DNA of 64,000 nt from Spirochaeta isovalerica (GTDB lineage: Bacteria > Spirochaetota > Spirochaetia > DSM-2461), in assembly GCF_014207565.1 (NCBI RefSeq), contig NZ_JACHGJ010000003.1:297944-361943 (forward strand). Direction: 5' to 3'. Shown here in pieces: positions 58,730 to 64,000 of this stretch (position 1 is the stretch's first letter; every line of letters starts with the position of its first letter). The notes beneath the pieces are model-generated. The model saw only the letters and a program-made list of their open reading frames with translations. It ran no database searches and had not been told where the DNA came from. A program made the translations under genes and the position numbers.

Positions 58730-60091
58730 ATGAGTTTCAAAAAAGATTTTATCTGGGGTGCGGCCGCAGCATCCTATCAGATTGAAGGGGCCTGGAATGA
58801 AGACGGCAAAGGAATGTCGATCTGGGATCATTTCACTGAAAAAAATGGAGCCGTATACCAGGGACACACAGGAAAAATAGCCTGCGACCACTACCATCGT
58901 TACAAAGAAGATGTTGCTATAATGAAAGAGCTGGGGCTTCAATCCTACCGCTTTTCCATTTCCTGGCCGCGGATTCTGCCTTCCGGTACGGGAAAAATCA
59001 GTGAAAAAGGGCTCGATTTCTACAGCCGTCTCGTCGATGAGCTTCTGGCTGCCGATATCATCCCTTTTCCCACACTGTTCCACTGGGATTACCCCTATGA
59101 ACTGTATTGCCGGGGGGGATGGCTGAATCCCGCAGCTTCGGACTGGTTCGCTGAATATACCTCAGCTGTCGTCGATAAAATCGGTGACCGCGTCGACCGG
59201 TGGTTCACTCTGAACGAGCCTCAGGTCTTTATCGAAATGGGGCATATGACAGGAGAGCATGCGCCGGGAGTGAAATTGCAGCTCCGCGACAGAGTGCGGA
59301 TGATCCACAATGTGCTGCTCAGCCACGGAAAAGCCGTTCAGGTCCTCCGGGAGAAAGGGAAGGAGAACACAAAAATAGGGATGGCGCCGGTTTGCGGTGT
59401 TGTCATTCCCGCCGATGATAGTGAAAAATCTATCAAGGCGGCACGGGAGCATATGTTTTCCTCTTATACCGAAGAGAGTTTTAACGCCTGGTCCAACAGC
59501 TGGTGGCTGGATCCTGTGTTCTTCGGAAAATACCCTGAAGAAAGCCTGAAGCACCTCGGGAAATATCTTCCCGAAGGATGGGTGGACGACATGGCAACCA
59601 TCGCCAGGCCTCTGGATTTTCTGGGGAACAATCATTACCACGGCTCCTATGTTACTGCCAATGAAGAAGGTAAGGCGGTTCACAAGAGCCCTGTAACGGG
59701 TGAACCGGTTACAGGATTCAACTGGAGAATTACTCCCGAAGGGATCTACTGGGGATCAAAATTCCTTTTTGAGCGATATAAAAAACCTATAATCATTACG
59801 GAAAACGGATTGTCCAATAAAGATTGGGTTTCCCTGGACGGCAAAGTCCATGATCCCCAGAGAATCGATTTCACACACCGCTACCTGAAAGAGTATAAAA
59901 AGGCTGCAGAAGAGGGAGTCGAGCTGCTGGGATATTTTCACTGGTCCATTATGGACAACTTTGAATGGGCTGCCGGATACCGGGAGCGCTTCGGAATGGT
60001 CCATGTTGATTACGCCACACAGAAAAGAACCATAAAGGATTCGGGGTACTGGTATCGGGATGTTATAAAATCTCATGGAGAAAATCTCTGA
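58730..60091 (+). CDS. bgl: GH1 beta-glucosidase
   Basis: Retaining beta-glycosidase of family GH1, 453 aa, cytosolic. It begins with the F-I-W-G-A-A-A-A-S-Y-Q-I-E-G-A hallmark. Acid/base Glu is E163 in T-L-N-E-P and the nucleophile is E358 in I-T-E-N-G. The C-terminus has the W-S-I-M-D-N-F-E-W-A motif, with Glu then Trp as in hydrolases acting on non-phosphorylated glucosides. It likely cleaves imported cellobiose or related beta-glucosides. GAGG precedes the ATG. Control by the divergent AraC protein is inferred. Confidence 0.95.
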   Translation: MSFKKDFIWGAAAASYQIEGAWNEDGKGMSIWDHFTEKNGAVYQGHTGKIACDHYHRYKEDVAIMKELGLQSYRFSISWPRILPSGTGKISEKGLDFYSRLVDELLAADIIPFPTLFHWDYPYELYCRGGWLNPAASDWFAEYTSAVVDKIGDRVDRWFTLNEPQVFIEMGHMTGEHAPGVKLQLRDRVRMIHNVLLSHGKAVQVLREKGKENTKIGMAPVCGVVIPADDSEKSIKAAREHMFSSYTEESFNAWSNSWWLDPVFFGKYPEESLKHLGKYLPEGWVDDMATIARPLDFLGNNHYHGSYVTANEEGKAVHKSPVTGEPVTGFNWRITPEGIYWGSKFLFERYKKPIIITENGLSNKDWVSLDGKVHDPQRIDFTHRYLKEYKKAAEEGVELLGYFHWSIMDNFEWAAGYRERFGMVHVDYATQKRTIKDSGYWYRDVIKSHGENL

Positions 60092-60101
60092 CGGTAGAAC
60101 T

Positions 60102-62171
60102 CTAGCCTGAAGCCAGCAGGTCATCTGAATAGGGAGGTGCCTTGGCAAACATCTCCCTCAGGTTCCGGTTTTCCGGTTTCAGAAATCCGGGATCGTTTTT
60201 CAGAAGCTCTTTCACATCATCACGGGCCCGGACCAGCACGTCGGCGTCCCGGCTGAAATCGGCAATGCGGAGTTTGAGATACCCCGACTGACGCACCCCC
60301 GTCAGCTCTCCCGGACCTCTGAGCTTAAGATCCTCTTCGGATATGACGAATCCGTCGCTGTTCTCCTTCATCACCATAATCCGTTTTTTCCCCTCTTCGG
60401 TGAGTTCTGGACTGTAGAGGAGGAAGTTATACGATTGATGTTCCCCCCGTCCAACCCGCCCGCGAAGCTGGTGAAGAGCGGACAGACCGAAGCGTTCGGC
60501 ATGTTCGATTACCATAATCGTGGCGTTGGGGACGTCTACTCCCACTTCGACAACCGATGTGGCGACCAGAATATCAAGATCGCGGGCCACAAAGGCTTTC
60601 ATTGTATGCTCTTTCGTATCCTCATCAATTTTAGAGTGAATCATACCCACTTTGAAATCGGGAAAGACATCATTTTCCAGATGGTGATACATGGATTCGG
60701 CATCTTTCAAGTCCATTTTTTCCGACTGCTGAATCAAAGGGTAGACGAAATAGGCCTGCCGGCCCGATCGGAGCTCGTTCCTGACAAAATCATACACTTT
60801 CTGTTCGTTGCCGATCCGCGCCAGATGGGTTTCAATGACCTTCCTTCCGGCGGGCATGGTTTTGATTGTCGAGACATCGAGGTCGCCGAAAGCCGTTAAG
60901 GCGAGAGTTCGGGGAATCGGAGTCGCTGTCATCAACAGCAGATCGGGATGGGAACCTTTGGACAGAAGGGCCAGGCGCTGTTTGACTCCAAAACGGTGCT
61001 GTTCGTCCACTATGGCCAGCGCCAGATCTTTAAAAACTACATCCTCTGTAAACAGGGCGTGGGTTCCCACGATCAGGTCGATCTGGCCGTCTTTCAATTC
61101 CTCAAGAAGATGTTTGCGGTTTTCCGCGTTTATATTTCCCGTGAGAAAAGCAATCCGGACGCCGAGACCGGAGAGAAGCCGGGCTCCATTCTCTGCATGC
61201 TGCCGTGCCAGCAGCTCGGTGGGGGCCATAAAAGCTGCCTGCCGCCCCTGTTCGATAACCGGCAGGGCCGCCATAAAGGCCACAAGTGTTTTTCCCGATC
61301 CCACGTCTCCCTGGACGAGGCGGCACATGGCCCGGGAGGATTCCATATCTTCGCGTATCTCCTCCAGGACTTTTTCCTGATCGCCAGTAAGTTTGAAAGG
61401 AAGTTTTTCTCTCAGACTTTCCTGGAGCATGGCGGGAATGGTCCGGCTTTCGCGCTCTAAGCTGTGCTGTTTCAGGGCCCTTCGTCCTATGACGAGCTGG
61501 AGATGAAACAATTCTTCATAGATAAGAGTTGCCCTGGCCTGACGGAGAGTTTCCTCCGAAGCGGGGAAGTGAATTCCTTTAAGGGCTTCCTCTTTGGAGA
61601 GGAAATGGTACTTCTGGTATAGCGGAATATTCATCTCGTCGTTGACTGCTATCGCATATTCCCGCAGGGCCTGTGCTATAGCTTTGCGAAGATTTTTCTG
61701 TGTTAATGATCCGGATAGATGATAGACCGGCAGTATCTTGTCAAAAAGATCTGATTCTCCCTCTCCGACCGGCTCGAAATCGAAGGTTCCGCTTTGCAGT
61801 TCATTGAATTTGAACTGGAACTGGCCATAGATTCGTATCTCCTGTCCCACGGGAAGTTTGTCTTTGAGAAAATTCCGTCCGAAACAAAGAAGAACCGCCG
61901 AATCGGTGTCGTCCTGTATATGGACTTTCAGGGCTTTTTTATGTCCCCATCCGAAAAACTCGTGTCCCGTGACCAGGGCTGTCGTGTTGACAGTTTTGTC
62001 GCTCCGTCCGTAGACTAGAGGAACCGGATTGAGTCTGTCCTCATAGCGGAAAGGGTAGTGGAGCAGCAGGTCGGAAACCGAAAAGATTTCCATAGATGAA
62101 AGAGATTTTACTGCGGCGTCGCCGATCCCTTTCAGCCTCGAAACAGGCTGCTTCAATTCCCTGATAAACAT
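60102..62171 (-). CDS. recG: ATP-dependent DNA helicase RecG
   Basis: Superfamily 2 branch-migration helicase that rewinds stalled forks and Holliday junctions, 689 aa. N-terminal wedge/OB domain (R-L-K-G-I-G-D-A-A-V-K and Y-P-F-R-Y-E-D), Walker A Q-G-D-V-G-S-G-K-T, motif II D-E-Q-H-R-F-G-V-K-Q-R, motif III T-A-T-P-I-P-R-T, and the C-terminal motifs V-V-E-V-G-V-D-V-P and Q-L-R-G-R-V-G-R. Length and motifs are fully typical. It converges on bgl with ten bases between the stops. Confidence 0.97.
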   Translation of the reverse strand: MFIRELKQPVSRLKGIGDAAVKSLSSMEIFSVSDLLLHYPFRYEDRLNPVPLVYGRSDKTVNTTALVTGHEFFGWGHKKALKVHIQDDTDSAVLLCFGRNFLKDKLPVGQEIRIYGQFQFKFNELQSGTFDFEPVGEGESDLFDKILPVYHLSGSLTQKNLRKAIAQALREYAIAVNDEMNIPLYQKYHFLSKEEALKGIHFPASEETLRQARATLIYEELFHLQLVIGRRALKQHSLERESRTIPAMLQESLREKLPFKLTGDQEKVLEEIREDMESSRAMCRLVQGDVGSGKTLVAFMAALPVIEQGRQAAFMAPTELLARQHAENGARLLSGLGVRIAFLTGNINAENRKHLLEELKDGQIDLIVGTHALFTEDVVFKDLALAIVDEQHRFGVKQRLALLSKGSHPDLLLMTATPIPRTLALTAFGDLDVSTIKTMPAGRKVIETHLARIGNEQKVYDFVRNELRSGRQAYFVYPLIQQSEKMDLKDAESMYHHLENDVFPDFKVGMIHSKIDEDTKEHTMKAFVARDLDILVATSVVEVGVDVPNATIMVIEHAERFGLSALHQLRGRVGRGEHQSYNFLLYSPELTEEGKKRIMVMKENSDGFVISEEDLKLRGPGELTGVRQSGYLKLRIADFSRDADVLVRARDDVKELLKNDPGFLKPENRNLREMFAKAPPYSDDLLASG

Positions 62172-62192
62172 AGCTGCCGACGGTAGAGAATC

Positions 62193-62780
62193 CTAAAGGG
62201 AGTTGAGGAACATCATAAGATAGGCTACGGCGAACTGAAGTCCGATGCGAAGGACCAGAAGAATCAGGCCGCAAACGATCAGGGCATTCCGGAAAACCAT
62301 AGGTTTTGATGTGAATATCCCCAGGATTTTAGCCATGACTTTATTGAGTATGCTGTCCATGGTAAACCAGAAGGGATGGCTCGTTCTTGTAAAGAACAGA
62401 GAGACAAGCCGAACCACCATCATAAGGATCAGTATGTTCAGAATGAAGGACACAAATGACCAGACAGCATAAACCAGATAGGTTATCAGCATGGCAAGGG
62501 TAAACCGGCCCGTTTGCGCTATCGTACTCGTCATCTGTACCAGAAGTCCGAGAACCATCATCGCCACGATGGGTGAAAAATCCATCCGCCCGGTCTGAAG
62601 CCAGCTTATCCGGCGGAATATATTCAGATAGGGATCAACAATCTGCTTCAGAATTTCAACGGCTTTCGATGATTGCAGATTGGAATGAAACCAGGTAAGA
62701 AATATCCTGATAATTATGAGAATCATGTAAACCGACAGTATGGCCGAAATGACATTCATTAAAGTCGTAAAAACATTCAT
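62193..62780 (-). CDS. YggT-family membrane protein
   Basis: A 195-aa integral membrane protein with two YGGT repeats: each has a helix pair, with the hallmark F-L-T-W-F-H and D-P-Y-L-N-I-F-R-R. Homologues in other bacteria lie in division or osmotic-stress loci; the function is not known. AAGGAAA precedes the ATG. Situated between recG and dnaE on the same strand, with about 20 bases on each side, so the three form a likely operon. Confidence 0.88.
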   Translation of the reverse strand: MNVFTTLMNVISAILSVYMILIIIRIFLTWFHSNLQSSKAVEILKQIVDPYLNIFRRISWLQTGRMDFSPIVAMMVLGLLVQMTSTIAQTGRFTLAMLITYLVYAVWSFVSFILNILILMMVVRLVSLFFTRTSHPFWFTMDSILNKVMAKILGIFTSKPMVFRNALIVCGLILLVLRIGLQFAVAYLMMFLNSL

Positions 62781-62797
62781 ATAGCTATTTCCTTTTT

Positions 62798-64000
62798 CTA
62801 TTCGACCCAGGCGTCTTCAATGCCCGGGTAGTCTTTCATTTTTTCAAGCGCGTCGTCGGTAGATTCAACAGTCAGCTGGCTTGAAACTTTGATTATAGCA
62901 TGACCGTTCGGTCTGTCCATATGGATGAAGAGAGGGCTCTGTCCGCCTGTATCCTGGATAAAGGCGCGCATATCGATCAGCTCCTCCTCATCAAACTCCC
63001 TTTCGGCAAATTTCACATGCACTTCGCTCACTTTTATCTCCTTCAATTCGTCGGGGCTGGATATTTCCTCAACCTTAAGTTTGGGATCGCCCCTGTTAAG
63101 CTCCACAGTTCCGGTAATGCCCAGAACAGCATCTTCCTGAAGAAGGTAACCGTATTCTTCGTAAACTTTGCTGAACAGCGTCAGCTCTATGGAACCGTTA
63201 AAGTCCTCCAGCAGGGCGAATGCCATGCGGGACCCTTTTTTCGTCATAATGGATTTCACATTGCGGATCATGCCCACAATGGTGTATTTCTTTTCGGGCG
63301 AACACTTGGACGCCTGGCTGAGATTCAGATTGGTGCTGTTTTCCCATGCCTTGCGGTAGGCGTCCATGGGGTGTCCGGAGAAGTAGAACCCGATGTTCTC
63401 TTTCTCCATCTGGAGCAGTTCTTTCTGGGGATATTCGTCAAGAGGCTCCAGAACGATATCGGGAAAGACTTCCTCTTCGCAGTCGCCGAAAAGAGAAGCC
63501 TGACCATACTTGGAGCTCTCTTTTTTCTTGCTGACAATCTCGACCATGTATTCGAGATTCTCCAGCAGGGTGCGGCGGTTTTGCTCCTCGCAGTTCGAGA
63601 AGAGGCCGGACTGGATCATGACTTCCAGCACTTTCTTGTTGATGCTCCGCAATTCGACTCGTTCGAGGAAGTCGACGAAGGACTGATAGGGGCCGCCTTC
63701 TTCCCGTGCGCGGATGATTTCATCGACTGCTGCGGCGCCCATTCCCTTGATTCCGATAAGACCGTAGAAGATCTTCCCGTCCTCGACATTGAAGTTCTTG
63801 TCCGATTTGTTGATGTCCGGCGGCATCATTTCTATGCCCATGTTCTCCGTCTCCGCCAGATAATCGGCGAAAGCGGTGGGGTTGTTTATTTCGTTTGTCA
63901 GGTTGGCCGCCATAAACTCGGCGGGGAAGTTGGCTTTGCAGTAAGCCGTCTTGTACGCGACGACCGAATAGGCGGCGGCATGGGATTTGTTGAATCCGTA
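62798..64000 (-). CDS. dnaE: DNA polymerase III alpha subunit, C-terminal part
   Basis: The last 400 residues of the replicative polymerase; the gene runs past the right end of the window. Near the cut edge the sequence reads F-N-K-S-H-A-A-A-Y-S-V-V-A-Y, a diagnostic DnaE motif, followed by the helix-hairpin-helix region (G-L-I-G-I-K-G-M-G), and an OB-fold domain at the end (I-V-G-M-I-R-N-V-K). First ATG (63913) is internal and not the start. It is probably co-transcribed with the YggT gene and recG. Confidence 0.97.
   Translation of the reverse strand, partial: YGFNKSHAAAYSVVAYKTAYCKANFPAEFMAANLTNEINNPTAFADYLAETENMGIEMMPPDINKSDKNFNVEDGKIFYGLIGIKGMGAAAVDEIIRAREEGGPYQSFVDFLERVELRSINKKVLEVMIQSGLFSNCEEQNRRTLLENLEYMVEIVSKKKESSKYGQASLFGDCEEEVFPDIVLEPLDEYPQKELLQMEKENIGFYFSGHPMDAYRKAWENSTNLNLSQASKCSPEKKYTIVGMIRNVKSIMTKKGSRMAFALLEDFNGSIELTLFSKVYEEYGYLLQEDAVLGITGTVELNRGDPKLKVEEISSPDELKEIKVSEVHVKFAEREFDEEELIDMRAFIQDTGGQSPLFIHMDRPNGHAIIKVSSQLTVESTDDALEKMKDYPGIEDAWVE

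Overview
The window reads as ordinary chromosome of a free-living, saccharolytic, diderm bacterium, most likely a spirochaete of the Spirochaeta type. This is inference: there is no rRNA or tRNA here to anchor it. It rests on moderate GC, several lipoproteins whose lipobox has Phe at -3 (a relaxed, spirochaete-like signal), a double-Cache chemoreceptor, a class I superoxide reductase typical of anaerobes, dense two-component and cyclic-nucleotide signalling, and outer-membrane machinery (RND pump, beta-barrel exporter). I saw no phage, insertion sequence, CRISPR array, rRNA or tRNA, and no intergenic stretch reaches 300 bases.

Layout. 0.1-11 kb: a beta-lactamase-fold lipoprotein, two thioredoxin-like proteins, a GNAT acetyltransferase, GlgC, a CheY-like receiver, superoxide reductase, a CHASE4-GGDEF cyclase, an aldo/keto reductase and a chemoreceptor. 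10-19 kb: a membrane winged-helix protein back to back with a Crp-fold regulator, a DUF5692-like membrane protein, a PAS histidine kinase, Fe-alcohol dehydrogenase, thioredoxin, and a GH4 glycosidase divergent from an AraC regulator. 19-35 kb: Tag, HD-GYP, an FAH-family enzyme, a PHP-ACT fusion, an RND efflux pair divergent from a NarL-type two-component system, PepD plus an M49-like peptidase, and a lipoprotein-kinase sensory pair. 35-41.5 kb: TSUP and MATE transporters, GH13, SlyD and a large lipoprotein. 41.6-53.6 kb: a Pel-like exopolysaccharide operon. 53.6-64 kb: a solute-binding protein, YbaK, ArsR-rhodanese, a 7TM adenylate cyclase with an AraC regulator, GH1, RecG, YggT and the C-terminal part of DnaE, cut by the window end.

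The most interesting unit is the Pel-like operon: HDOD, PelD-, PelE-, PelF- and PelG-like proteins, a PelB-like TPR/barrel exporter and a DUF2194/deacetylase protein in place of PelA. All genes touch or overlap. The PelD-like receptor seems to have lost the arginine of its c-di-GMP site, no PelC is visible, and an HDOD gene leads the operon. A CHASE4 diguanylate cyclase and an HD-GYP phosphodiesterase elsewhere in the window show that c-di-GMP is nonetheless used.

A second theme is transcription-start architecture. Many genes without a Shine-Dalgarno sequence carry a TAnnnT-type -10 box 6-8 bases before their ATG, often with a -35 box 16-18 bases further up. They would be transcribed as leaderless mRNAs, next to other genes with textbook Shine-Dalgarno sequences. 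Several start sites below were chosen on that basis. Convergent genes repeatedly overlap by exactly 4 bp in a shared CTAG/TTAA/TTAG stop.
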